The notes under the pieces: model-generated
The model's input: only the letters and a program-made list of their open reading frames with translations
The model's database searches: none
Told to the model about the DNA's origin: nothing
Made by a program: the position numbers and the translations under genes
DNA from: Isochrysis galbana
Lineage: Eukaryota > Haptophyta > Isochrysidales > Isochrysidaceae
Assembly (NCBI GenBank): GCA_018136815.1
Contig: CM030931.1
Location: 10,985,072 to 11,049,071 of the forward strand
Reading direction: 5' to 3'
DNA length: 64,000 nt
Shown: piece after piece, positions 44,265 to 55,207 of the stretch
How positions within the stretch are numbered: position 1 is the first letter of the stretch
Layout: every line of letters starts with the position of its first letter

Positions 44265-47248
44265 CTATTGTGGCATCCCATACTCCCGATTGAACAACAT
44301 CTCCTCAAGGCGAGACGCCGCACGCGCTTGTGCGAAGGCGGCATCCTGCAACCCCGACAAGGCCGCCAGCGAAACACCCAGGCGACCGGTCGCTGACCAT
44401 TCTACAGAATGAGCGGTGGGGAGGGAAGGAGTGTGAGCCTGTTCGTCATCACCTAGCAAGGAGGGTATGCGGGCGCTCGACGAAATTCGAACCTGTGGAA
44501 TCTCCAAGGAACGTCGCGCCGTGGGAGGACGAAGAGCCACCAAAGCCGACCACCTTGACCTCTGCCGCTGTGCTGCTCGCACCATCACCTCCTTGCAAAT
44601 CAGCACGACGCACACCATAACCTCGGCTTGGCAGTGCCGCCTGCGCATCATTTGCATTCCATCCCGTGGCTGTGCGTAAGGCCTCCGTCTCCAAGCCAGA
44701 AAACATTTCCGACGGTGGTGCTGATGCGGACATGTAGAGGTGGCGCTGTTGATCATACCTATGGTTCGTGATGCCACAGATAGGTGAAACCAAGCCCCGA
44801 GTGGCCCGTAACATGTGGCTCCGTCTCATGTGGGTTAGGTGGCTGCGAGATACCGCGCCCCAGGGTTGGTGGCGACCTACCAAATGTCGAGGAATGTGAT
44901 GAATCGTCGTGCTTCATTGTGCATCTCCGGGGTGAATCTGTGGAGACACAGAGCACACGCAAGTAATTATTCACCACGAAACGCCTCTCCAAACGCAAAT
45001 TCAACACGCTCCGTCCCTATCCGCATGTGTTGCTGTCGGGAGGTGGGGGTGGGGGGGGTTCAAGACCCCAGATCTTGCAATGCGTATCGACCGGAAACCC
45101 GCTTCGTCGCCCTCCCTACTGCGCGACCGTGTAAACCCAACCTCATGCCCCCTCTCTCCCCGCCCCCCACGCGCGTGATCTCACCGCGGCACGCTGGATA
45201 TTCCCACGGCATCGACGAGATCTGCCAACTTCAAGTAATCTTCCGCGCCAAGCGGTGAAACGCACAGATCATCGAAGGAGACCAGAGCAGCGGACGCTGA
45301 CAAGGGGTCAACATTCCGAGCCAAAGAGTCGCATGGTTGAATTTGACCTGCACATCGACCTGCGCGGTCCAAATCCTTCTCAAGAATCGCTAGCCGCAGG
45401 CGTCTCTCCCCTCCTAATGCGAGCCAAGCCGTGCGCCAGACCGCAAAGGCGTCGATACAGATTGCGTTGTTGCAAGAACTCGCGGTAGCCCCGGAGTAGG
45501 AATCCGAGCGGATTCTGTCCTCGTGGCTCCTATCTGCATCATTCGACATTACCATGGGACCGGGACGGTGCTTAAGGCGGAGAACGGTGCGAAGTGCGGT
45601 CGTCGCTGCTTCACGAGAGTTGAAGACGCGCTGCCCACTCTGCTGCTCGTCGAGCCCACCGTCATTTCGTCTGTCGCCCGCATGGTCTCGGTACAAGAAG
45701 AAGCGCTCCCCACAAGACAATGGTGGCGCCCCCGAGTCCAACGCCGCATCGCTCTCTCCAACACTGCCTGCGGGCAGTATCCCGCCTGACTCCAGCTCGT
45801 AGCGTCTAATGAAATCGCCTACACCATCATTGACCTCGCGCGCATGCGATGCCATGCGTGCCCGGTGACCGTGGACAGACTTGCGCCGATAGTCTCCGTT
45901 TTCGGAGGCCAGCTCGATCACACGTACACCACGCTCCCGCAAGCACGAGCTGAATGCCGGTATATACACATGCCTACATCACGGCATCGGGTCGTCACCG
46001 CACTGCAGCTCGTGCTGGCATTGCTGGCGGCGTCCACGAGTGCTGCAGCGATACGATGGCCACTTGCACAGGCGCGTGCGCAGCCACATGTAGGACGGTG
46101 TCATCGCGCAGACCAGGCCGAGAATGCCTACCTGTTCAGTCCGTTTTTGTACAATTCGAGCGGGGCGCGGTTCGACGTGGCAATGAGCAAGCATCCTGAC
46201 GACAAGATGCCTAGTCCATGCGCGGAGGGTCGGCGTCAAAAGCCAACCTGGCCGTGTGCAAAGCCTCGTGGTCTCTGTGGCGGCAAAGGCATGTGTTTGT
46301 CGGGTGGCGCACCTTCGGTGAGGCGTGAGAGAATTGCAGCGTCCGCGATGTCCGTAATCTGAAACTCGTCGACCGCCAACAAGCTGATGGCCCCACGGGC
46401 CGCATGTGCGCTCAGAGGCGGAGCGCCGGGAGTAGCCCTCGACCCTACGCCGGCGTGATTGCTCGACCAACATGTGGCGCTCACGTCAGCTATGCTGCCG
46501 GTACCCAAGGCCCGGCCAATTTCTAGCACTTGCATCTTCTGGTTCAACATTGCGTGCGCCTCGCGCATCAACTGTGATGATCAAAGGGAGCCATCCGATC
46601 AACTCTGCTGGCGTAGACCGAGTCAGCAAGGCCAGCCCACACACGAGAAGCATGGCCCAGTCGATGCAAGTTCTCCCACCAACAGCACTCGGGTCCGTGC
46701 GTTGGGCATGCCTGGTGGAAGTGGAGCCGACGGATCGGCACGTCCGCCGCGTGGCACGCCTCGATCAGCAGATTCATCAGCGCAGTCTTGCCCGAACCAA
46801 CGGGCCCATGGATGTACACCCCTCCCATCTCGGTGGACACCTCCTCGCCCGTGCCTTGCGCCTCATCGAACTCCTGCGCAGCCTTTGGGAGCTGGCTGGC
46901 AGTGAGCCAGCCGAGCCGTGCCCACGCCGAGAGGGTAGCGTGTCCCGAGATGCCGCTCGATCGGACGATTGTGGTCCACGCCGAGGCTGCCAAGCTCCCG
47001 CTCCTCCCGCCGGCAGTTTCCCACGCCACAGGCTTGCCTGAGGGCACGCTGTTCCCTTGAGCGCTCAGTGAGCGAGAGTAACGAGGAGATCGCAGGGCTA
47101 GCGCGCGAGAATAGAGGCGGTCGAGCTCTAGCGCGACGGCGGACTGCTGCGCGTCACTCCACCAGCCACCTGAGCCCACGCGGCGTGCGAGCAGCGCCGA
47201 GGGAGCCGCGGTCGCCCCTGCAGAGGCCACCACACGCCCCACCGCCAT
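44265..47248 (-). CDS. AFG1/ZapE-type AAA ATPase, about seven exons
   Basis: Mitochondrial AFG1 (LACE1) and bacterial ZapE family P-loop ATPase, linked to turnover of respiratory subunits or to division. Exons by frame and splice logic: 47248-46712, 46571-46313, 46195-46132, 45973-45185, 44937-44881, 44758 to about 44455, and a last exon ending at 44265. Phases match across the first five joins. Walker A is GPVGSGKT (148-155), followed by RRLHFHQ|LMREAH. Walker B and sensor read AVDEFQITDIADAAILSRL, then ATSNRAPLELYKNGLNR, LRERGVRVIELASE, VSFDDLCVSPLGAEDYL, NEARRFITFLDIWYDQQRHL and finally ARAASRLEEM, all in the family's order. Intron 1 appears to be GC-AG. Exon 4 inserts about 180 low-complexity residues. 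The last join is ambiguous because its phase does not close with the best sites. The N-terminus is Ala/Arg/Ser-rich, fitting organelle import. Confidence 0.85.
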
Positions 47249-47868
47249 CCGACGAGGGAGCGACACGTCCACCCCCCCCCCCCACTCTCTAGAGTAAAGA
47301 AGTAAAGATAGCTCGAGAGCTATTGTAATAAACAGGCAGGGGAATCTAGGGTGGAGAAGAAGACTAGATGTGAATCCCGAATACTGTGAATACGAATGTT
47401 CCCGCCTGGGCGTTTACTATACTATACGGTTAGTTTGCCTGGCGGCTGGCGGGTCCTCGTGTCTCTCTCTCTCATCGGGGGGGTGCGAGCGAGAGTAGGG
47501 GAGATAGGAGAGGAGAGCAGAGAGAGAGAGAGGCGGAAGGACGGAGCGGAAATAATAGAAACAAGTTGGGGCAAATAGAGGATAGAACGAGGTCTCGCAG
47601 GAGAGCGAGATTAGGACAACAGGGGAGAGGAGAGAGCGAGAGCGAGGCGGAAGGAAGAGAGAGCTGGAGAGTGAGAAAGAAGGCCGAGAGAGAGAGAGGA
47701 GAGAAGAATAAAGAGGCTGGGTGAGGTGAGAGAAAAGACTTAGCTGCTGGAGCGCTCGGCCCCCTCCTCTTCCCTCTCTCGTCTCTCTCTCTCTCTCTTT
47801 CTCTCCTCTCTCCCTCTCCCTCTCTCCCCCCCTTCTCTCTCTCCCTCTCCCCCCCGCCCCCCCCCCCA
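47249..47868. promoter_or_regulatory. Divergent intergenic region between AFG1-like and DAHPS-like genes
   Basis: 620 bp separating two divergent starts, so it must hold both promoters. It contains a short AT-rich core around 47290-47345 and GA/CT tracts, with a pyrimidine tract running straight into the ATG at 47869. No defined motif recognised. Confidence 0.5.
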
Positions 47869-50365
47869 ATGCCTGCCAGCTCCACAGATCTCTCCCTCGA
47901 ATCCGAGGACCTGCTCGCTCGGATCGACGACCTGCGCATCCGCTCGATCCGTCCCCTCATGCCTGCCGCCTGCCTGGTCGAGGAGATCGCAGATCCCTCC
48001 GTCTACGCCCACATCCGCTCCTCTCGCTCTTCTCTCTCTCATCTCTTCAGGGGAAGGGACTCTCGGCTCGCTCTCGTGGTGGGACCGGCGGCGGCACACG
48101 ACTCGCAAGCACTTATCGAGCTCGCAAGACGACTCAAACCTCTCGCTCAAAAGTACGCCCACGAGCTCCTCATTGTTGTGCGAGTCTTCCTGGATGAGCC
48201 GGCGGGCGGAGCTGGTCGGTGGGCAGGAGCCATGTACGACCCGGCGCTTGACGGATCGTTCCAGGTGAACCGCGGGTTCCGGCAGGCGCGTAAACTGCTG
48301 CTCGAGATCGCTCGGCTCGGCCTGCCCGCCGGCTGCCTCTACCTCGACTCCATCTCCCCCCAGTTTGTTGCGGACCTCGTCTCGTGGTCGGCGATCGGCT
48401 CACCGACAGTCGCCTCGGCGCTCCACCGGCAGCTCGCTTCGGGCCTGTCGACGCCTGTTGGATTCAACGGGACGGTGGGCTCGGCGGCGACGGCGGCCGA
48501 CGCAGTGCGCGCCGCCTCGGCTGCCCACGCCTTCCTCTCCGTCTCCAAGCAGGGTGTGGCTGGAATTGTCCAGACGACTGGCAACTCTGACTGCCACATT
48601 GTGCTGCCGCCCTCGCCTGCCGACAGCAAGGAGGAAGAGAAGGCGCTCGCGGCGCTCGCGGCGCTCGAGCTGCCCGCACGCGTGATGGTCGACTGCGGCT
48701 ATGGTCCCGGCCGCGAGACGCCCGCCGCTCAGGCTGCTGCCGCCGCCGGCGTCGCTGCGCGCGTTGCGGGCGGCGATGAGCGAGTGAGCGGGATCATGCT
48801 CTCAGCCTTCCTTGAGGAGGGGCAGCAGCCCATCGGCCACGACACGTCCAAGTTGCGCTATGGCGTGTCGGTGACCGAGCCCTGCCTCGGGTGGGAGGCC
48901 ACGGTCCAGGCTATTGATGCGCTCGCCGCAGCCGTTCGCAAGCGCCGCGACGCCTCCGCCCCCAGCTTTGGCCGCACACCCTCGCTGCCGGGCGCAGTGC
49001 CCTCATTCCGGGAGCTGGGCGCCATCGAGGCCACCGACAATCTGCGCGTGCGCACAATCCGGCCGCTGCTTTCGCCCGCGTGCGCTATCGAGGAAATACC
49101 CATGCCACTCGACCTCAAGCGCCTCGTGCTGCGCGCGCGCTGCGAGATCTCCGAGATTGTGCAGGGCGATTCAGACCGGCTGCTCGTGCTGACCGGGCCC
49201 ACCGCCGTGCATGATGCCAGCGCCGCAATGGAGTACGCGGCCCGGCTCGCCACGACGGCTGAGCGCCACCGGTCGGAGCTCCTCATCGTGATGCAGGTGG
49301 ATGCCTGACTCTTACCGCTTGCTCCATGCCTCTTCCTTCCCAGTTCCCGCGCCCTAGTCCCAGCCCCTCTGTCTGCCGGCTTGGTCCTGAGCTTCGCCCG
49401 CTCATTGTCCTGACATCGTGCAGGTGAACCTCTCCCGCTCCGCCGAGGCCGAGGAGGGCGGTTGGGCGGGCTTTGTGACCGATCCTCAGCTCGACGGTTC
49501 GGTCGATATCAATCGCGGCTTCCGTGCTGCACGCAAGCTTCTGCTCGACATTGGTTCGCTCGGCTTACCCACATCGACAGAGTACGTCGACACGATCATG
49601 CCGCAGTTCGTCGCAGACCTCGTTTCACATGCGCTGGTCGGCGCGAGGCAGGTGAGGGCCGCGCCCGCAAACTGCACACAGCGCCGCTTCGCTGCCTGCC
49701 TCTCAAGAACCAGCGAGGCGCGCCATGCCATCCTACAGCATCGCCAACCGTAGCTACAGCCGCGCTCACCTCGCTGCACCGCCCCGCAGGCTGGATCGCG
49801 GGCGCACCGCGAGCTCGCCTCGGGCCTCTCGACGCCTGTTGGCTTTCAGGCGACAGCGGAGACGGTGCTCGCCGCTGCAGATGCCGTTCGAGCGTCGTCC
49901 GCCGCACACGCCTTTCTCTCCGTCTCCAAGCAGGGTGTGGCCGGTATCTGCGAAACCACCGGGAACCGGGACTGCCATGTCGTGCTACCTGCAACAGTGG
50001 CGAGCACGGACGACGAGGAGCGTGCATGCGGCGCCCTCGCCTCGATGGAGCTTCCGTCGCGGGTGATTGTTGACTGCTCGACACTCGCGGGCTGCCCCAC
50101 GCCATCCGAAATGGCGGCGGCCGCAGCAAGTGCAGCGTCGCGCGTCTCGGGCGGCTCGGATCGCGTGTGCGGCGTGCTGCTCCCGTCCTTCCTACTGCAG
50201 GGCCGGCAGGAGCTCGGCAACGCCAAAAGTCTTGTTCGTGGGATCAGCGTTGCTGAGCCGTGCATGGACTGGTCCTCTACGGAGGCTGCGATCGAGGCGC
50301 TTGCCGCCGCAGTGCGCGTGAGGCGCGGCGAGGCGCCCGCGAACAAGAAGCTGCGCCCTGCGTGA
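47869..50365 (+). CDS. Tandem DAHP-synthase-like protein (two type I domains), probably catalytically degenerate
   Basis: Three exons (47869-49296, 49424-49651, 49790-50365) join in phase 0 to give 743 residues. Two consecutive AroF/G/H-type domains are seen, about 15-365 and 383-735. Each has IRPL...P, then GPxAxHD, an LDGSxxxNRGFRxARKLLL segment, PQFVADLVS, HRxLASGLSTPVGF, FLSVSKQGVAGI, TTGNxDCH and EPCxxW. Authentic enzymes condense PEP with erythrose-4-phosphate at the head of the shikimate pathway and need a metal held by Cys, His, Glu and Asp. Here GPCSIHD is GPAAAHD or GPTAVHD, the KPRT loop is EPAG or absent, the DFSH histidine is replaced (VDCGYG, VDCSTL), VESHL is LSAFL or LPSFL, and SITDAC is VSVTEPC or ISVAEPC. 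The copies share these losses, so duplication followed degeneration. No transit peptide is seen. Confidence 0.9.
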
Positions 50366-50989
50366 GGCGGCAGCCATGGATGCATGCCCGTGGTAGAGTG
50401 ATGAGGCGAGTGGATGTCGGAGGTCCGCCAGGAGATCACGACCAACGTAGAGAGGTTAGTATGAGAAGTAAAGGTCGTTTGTGTCGGTGGTTCGTCCCGG
50501 AAAGCGCGGCCTTGTGCCACGCTTCGCGCTGCTGTCAGCCTACTAGTCGTTGGGACAATCGCTGGTTGGTGTTGGTGTAGCCAGGCTACAACATAAAAAC
50601 GAAAATCCGTTCGCGTTCCGTCGAATATGGGACAGACTTGGTGTGAGCCATCGAATGTCCATAATTTAAGTTAGCGTTGCGCTCCCGCTGCGCTGCAGCC
50701 ACCGCACACCACCACGAAAGCGAAAGCGAACGCGCGGGGGCACCACAAAGAGCGTGCGGAGCGCTGGCGCTTCTCCGATCCTTGCTCGCGGCTGCCGCGT
50801 CGCTCCTCACGCGCAGCCAGCCAAGCCGCACGCGTCCTCGCCCGCTTTGCCCGAACGCCCCGAACCTCTCGTCAAAAAAGAAGAACGGGCCCCTTACCAG
50901 CTCACCAGCTCGCGCCGTGAGCGGTCCACGAAGAACAAATGACTGCGATCCGAGTAATCTGCGCCACCGGGGACCGGGGACCGGGGTAC
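50366..50989. other. 3' flank, no gene; element motif at 50611
   Basis: Contains TCGCGTTCCGT (50611-50621), the repeat-terminus core. Otherwise unassigned. Confidence 0.45.
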
Positions 50990-51380
50990 TCTCGTCGACT
51001 TGAGCCACTCCCTGTCCCTCTCCCTCTCCCTCCTGTCGCGCCAGCCGCCCCTCTTCGCCCGTTTGCTTACGCAAACGGGGCTCGTTTTTCACCGCACTCC
51101 ATCGGGGGTCGGGGAGGTTGCAAAGTTGCAAATCCCCCCCTCTCCCTCGCTCCGCTCTCACCCATCTCTCTCCCTGCGGCGCGTCGCCATACGGCGCGCC
51201 ACGGCGCCACGGCTTGCTCTCAGAGGTCCTTTGGCGGCTCCCAGAGGGCAGAGGGCCAGCAAGGGCAGCTCAGGGGGCAGTGGAGGCTGGGGCTGGGGCT
51301 CAGCCCCTGGCCCCCCTGTCGAGTCGAGCGTAGCCGGTAGCCGGAGGGCTCTGAGCCACTCCGTCGCGAGCGGCACCGGC
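50990..51380 (-). repeat. R1 repeat, inverted copy
   Basis: Reverse complement of the block at 10500-10900: CCGTTTGCTTACGCAAACGGG hairpin region, GGCGCGCCACGGCG, CTCAGAGGTCC and CTCAGGGGGCAGTGG in reversed order. Confidence 0.65.
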
Positions 51381-51515
51381 AGCTAGCGCGGCGCTTTGGT
51401 CCTCCGGCCGGCGAGTGGACTCCGACTCCGAGTGGTTCGTCTTCGTGCTCCGGCTCCAGGGATGCTAGCCGGGAGAGCCCATCAGCATCTTGATTGACCT
51501 AGATGCTAGATGCTA

Positions 51516-51726
51516 GATGGGAAATACGAAATACGTATTTACCGTATTTGGCCAGAGGCCAAATACATGTGACATATATATTTGGCTGTATTTGAAGCGT
51601 GTCCTGGGTTGTAGGCCTCGATGAATGTATTTGAAATGTATTTGGCCAGAGGCCAAATACAAAATACATAATACATATCATATGTATTTGGCTGTATTTT
51701 CAGGCCCCAGCACCGTATTTCCCATC
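51516..51726. mobile_element. 211-bp MITE with 13-bp terminal inverted repeats
   Basis: Ends are GATGGGAAATACG (51516-51528) and its exact reverse complement (51714-51726). Inside, two perfect hairpins of GTATTTGGCC + AGA + its complement lie at 51544-51566 and 51638-51660. The element is A/T-rich in a GC-rich genome. GCATCTTGATT occurs on both sides (51485-51495 and 51730-51740), possibly a target duplication with some filler on the left. No coding capacity. Confidence 0.8.
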
Positions 51727-51740
51727 CAGGCATCTTGATT

Positions 51741-52147
51741 ATTGATGAACAGCTCCTGGTCTATGTTTATGTTCGACATCAAACCGCAAACAAGTACTCA
51801 GCCAACTTGAGAGCCCACCGAGTCACCGAGTCATAGTCAACCGAGAGGCTGAGGCTGGCCCACCGGCACCGGCTACTTGATACTTGATCCTTCATGGCAT
51901 GCAGCATGCAGCCATCGTCACGCAGAGTGGTCGACGACTAACTTGAACCGACGCCCCCACAGGTAGGGTCGCCAATTGCGGATTGATTCCAAGGCAGCCA
52001 AGCAGAGCTCAATCGCGGTCGCCGGACCACCTCAACCTCTTCTTTAGAATTATACTCTCACCCGACTCCCTGCAGGTTGGATCTCGACCTTTTTTTTTTT
52101 GCACGCGAGTGCATAGTAAAGACAGAGGATCGTCCCCCCGCGGCAAC
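51741..52147. other. Upstream region of the START-domain gene
   Basis: No gene or repeat recognised; contains a T run at 52090-52100. Confidence 0.4.
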
Positions 52148-52996
52148 ATGCGCACGCCGCCGCGGCCGCTGCCGCCACCGCTTCTGCTGCTTCTTCTTCT
52201 CTCTAGCGCACTCCCTGTGCTCAGCCTGCGCTCCCGCTCCTCGCCCTTCCCCTCTCTCCCTCTTCCCTTCGCTCTCGCCGCTCGTCGGCTCCGCCCCTCT
52301 CTGCCTCCCTCTCTTTCTCGGCTTCGGGCTTCTCTCCCGTGGCCACCGAATCCCCCAAACAGCAGCCAGCTCCTCTTCCAAGCGCGCTCGGAGCGGGACG
52401 CCTATGCGTTTGTCGAAGACGCTCTATCAGACGGAGACGAGTGGAGCCTCGCCGTCGAACGTGACGGCTGCCGCGCCTGGACGCGCCGCCTCGACGGCTC
52501 GCCACACGCTTACGTGCGCGGCTCAGCGCTCTTCTCTTCGCCACCTTCCGCGTTTCTCCTCCTCTTTGAAACGTCGGACGCTGAGTTGATACGGCGCTAC
52601 AATCCCCTGTACGAGTCGGGATGGGACGTCGAGCGGATCGACGCAAGCACCAAGGTGTCCTATGGCAAAGTGCGTGCAGCGTTTCCCGGCGTGCGCGCGC
52701 GCGATACGGTCTCGCTCATCTCGCGCCGGAGCCTCGCTGGCGGCGCAACCGCCTTCTTCCAGGAAGCAGTGGAACACCCGGATGTGCCTCCGATCCGCGG
52801 CGTCGTGCGCGCCAAAATCCTGCGCGGCATGTTTCTGATACGACCCGTGCCCGGCGCGCCGGGCAAGACCAACTTCACCTTTACCCAGCAGGTCGACGTG
52901 GGCGGAGTGATCCCTGCGTGGATCATGAATCGGCTCGTGACTGGTGAGTCCGTCAACTTTCTGCAACGGCTCGAGCAGATGGCACGCCGCCTTTGA
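52148..52996 (+). CDS. START-domain lipid-binding protein with plastid-type leader
   Basis: 282 residues from ATG 52148. The N-terminus MRTPPRPLPPPLLLLLLLSSA ends a strongly hydrophobic signal, followed by LRSRSSPFPSLPLP and Arg/Ser-rich sequence to about residue 60, a bipartite plastid leader by composition. The rest matches START (StAR-related lipid transfer) order: WSLAVERDGCRAWTRR, YVRGSALFSSPPSAFLLLFE, YNPLYESGWDVERIDAST, FPGVRARDTVSLISRR, HPDVPPIRGVVRAKILRGMF, and FTFTQQVDVGGVIPAWIMNR with its C-terminal helix. Such proteins carry lipids or sterols in a hydrophobic pocket. Single exon. The frame is open upstream of 52148 without an ATG-supported domain. Confidence 0.82.
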   Translation: MRTPPRPLPPPLLLLLLLSSALPVLSLRSRSSPFPSLPLPFALAARRLRPSLPPSLSRLRASLPWPPNPPNSSQLLFQARSERDAYAFVEDALSDGDEWSLAVERDGCRAWTRRLDGSPHAYVRGSALFSSPPSAFLLLFETSDAELIRRYNPLYESGWDVERIDASTKVSYGKVRAAFPGVRARDTVSLISRRSLAGGATAFFQEAVEHPDVPPIRGVVRAKILRGMFLIRPVPGAPGKTNFTFTQQVDVGGVIPAWIMNRLVTGESVNFLQRLEQMARRL

Positions 52997-54219
52997 GCTG
53001 CGAGCAGACGGTAGCGCGTCCACGCACACGCACGGACGTGCTGCATTGCGCATTCCACTACCCGCCCGCTGGAACTTGGGCGTCGCCCCACCCCGTCTGT
53101 TTAGAGCCATCTTTGTCCTCATTTCTTTCCGAATACACGGCCCCGAGGACGATTACAATGCCCTCATGTGGCCTTCGTGCCTGCCGTGGTGCCTGTCGCG
53201 TGCGAGCAAGGGATGTCAAAAGTCATGTACTGTTATGTTGTGTCGTCGTTTCATCTGCATGCCCATGTTGCACATGTAGTCGTCGCGTTTTCCCCCTTCA
53301 GCGCGCTACGCCCTCGGCGCTGCCGCTCAGAGTTTGCGCCCGCAGGTCGGGCCCGCTCAAGTTCAGGCTCAGTCGCCATGCGGTCACAAAGCGCCTGTCT
53401 CCACTTTGGTGCGCTGTTTGAGAATGAACGCTCAGTTTCAAGCTCACTCGACCACGTCCACATTTGTGGCTAAGCTTTTTCTAGAACCCGTTCGGCCTCC
53501 TCAAGCGCGGGTGAGTCAGCATCAGTATCTTTCTTACCCAAGGCATTAGCTCTCACGTTTTTTACAGAGAAGTCCTCTTGTATAGCATTGGCAGTTGCCA
53601 TCTCCTCCGCTTCTCAAATGAGTGATGAAATCAGTGATGAGTATCAATACCTCTGCGCTCAAGTTAAAGTCTTCAATACCAATACCTTCGAGCTTTGAGG
53701 TCGATTCAAACTCCAAAAAATAGCGTTGTAATTTTTGTGTTTGATTCTATGCCCCCTATGTGTGCGTGCTAAGTGCTAAACCGCTTGCGTGAAGTTGCCA
53801 AACAAAAGATGGTTACCGCCTCGGTGGCCGTAGCTATGACGAATTGGAGAGACCCATTGGGTCTGAGAGTCTCTTATTTCTCGAGGATCGCTCGCGGCGA
53901 GAGCTGTAAGGGCCGTTCTTTTTTTTTGACGAGAGGTTCCTCCCCCCCCCCCCCCCTTCGGTGCTTTTTCCCGGAGAGTCGCCCGACGTATGTCGGTCCG
54001 CCTCCCTAGTTGGGCTGTAAGTACTGATATTAGTACTGATGCTGATGCATTAGTATTAGCTCCCCAGGAGCTGATATACTGATGTTAGTGCCTAGGCTGC
54101 CAGTTCAAAAATAAAACTGAAAACAAAACTCCGGAGCGGGAACGAGCCCCCGCGAACAAGCGCAGAGGCGCGCCCGCCCGCTCCCTCCCCCCTATCTCTC
54201 TTGCTCTTGCTGCTAGCTG
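52997..54219. other. Intergenic, no gene
   Basis: Short frames only. A poly-C run at 53943-53957 and a decayed TACTGATATTAGTACTGATG repeat near 54020-54090. Confidence 0.5.
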
Positions 54220-55090
54220 CCCACTGCCCATGACGAATTGTGATGGCCCATAGGGCCTGAGGGCAATGAGGAAGGAGGCAGACCGGCGGCAGGCGCGGCG
54301 GAGGAGACGACTTCGGAGACGCTGACGGGCTGAGGCCCGTCAGCAGAGGAAGGCGGGCAGGCGGGCTTGAGCGAGGGCGAGGACGGCGGCGAGAGCGACA
54401 TCGAGCGAGTGGCGAGAGGCGAGGGTGAGTGTGAGGAGGGCTGTGATGGCAGGGGCTGGTGAGGCAAGGCGAGTTTGTAGGGTACGAGTATTACGAGAGC
54501 GAGAGCGACGAGAACGAGAGCGACGGATGACGACTGACGACAGGTCGTCGGATCCAACGATACAGAAAACAACAAGATGCACCGACTCACGAACGCACCA
54601 GAATCATTCACCCAAACCAAACAAAACATGAAATAACCGAGACCCCACATCGCCGGTATCTCAAGCACGTCGCGAGAGACGGAGAGAGAGAGCGAGAGAG
54701 AGAGAGAGATTCCGCAGCGACGGTCGGAGCGTGTCTTCGCTTTGGATTTTCCCACCAAGGCGGAAAGTCGAAGAGGAACGTTATGTCGCGCAACCGCGGC
54801 GATCACATTGGACATTGGATACAGATCGCAGCGAGGTATCCTTGCAATCGAAGAAATCTTGCTGTTGAGCGTGGACCTTCTAGACGTTTCTATCGAGCAA
54901 CCCTGAGGGGGCGGCTCAAGCTCGGGATCGAGAGGGGGCAATGGAACCGAAGTCGACATTGCCGGCGGCGACTCGCCGTGAGCCTGGCGGGATGAAACGT
55001 TGTCCGAGATAGGAACGAGCGACGACTCCTCTTCCCGTGGCGAGTCGGCGGAGGGGGAGGGATGTGGCCGACCAGCCAGACGAATCACCC
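54220..55090 (-). repeat. Retroelement leader-ORF1 copy D
   Basis: ATG 54401 (-) opens MSLSPPSSPSLKPACPPSSAD, almost identical to copy A (21515). Its leader has the same CTCTCG hexamers (54495-54525). The ORF ends soon after (SGPMGHHNSS). The upstream minus frame to 55088 stays open but is Ser/Leu-rich. Confidence 0.55.
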
Positions 55091-55207
55091 TAGTGCCTTA
55101 TTCTCGCGTCAATTGGAAGGCTCGTCGACGTTCGTGCATGTGAAGTGAGGTAGAACGAATCTTGCGCCCCGCGTCGACGTCCTCGTCGGGCACGAAGACG
55201 CGCGCGC

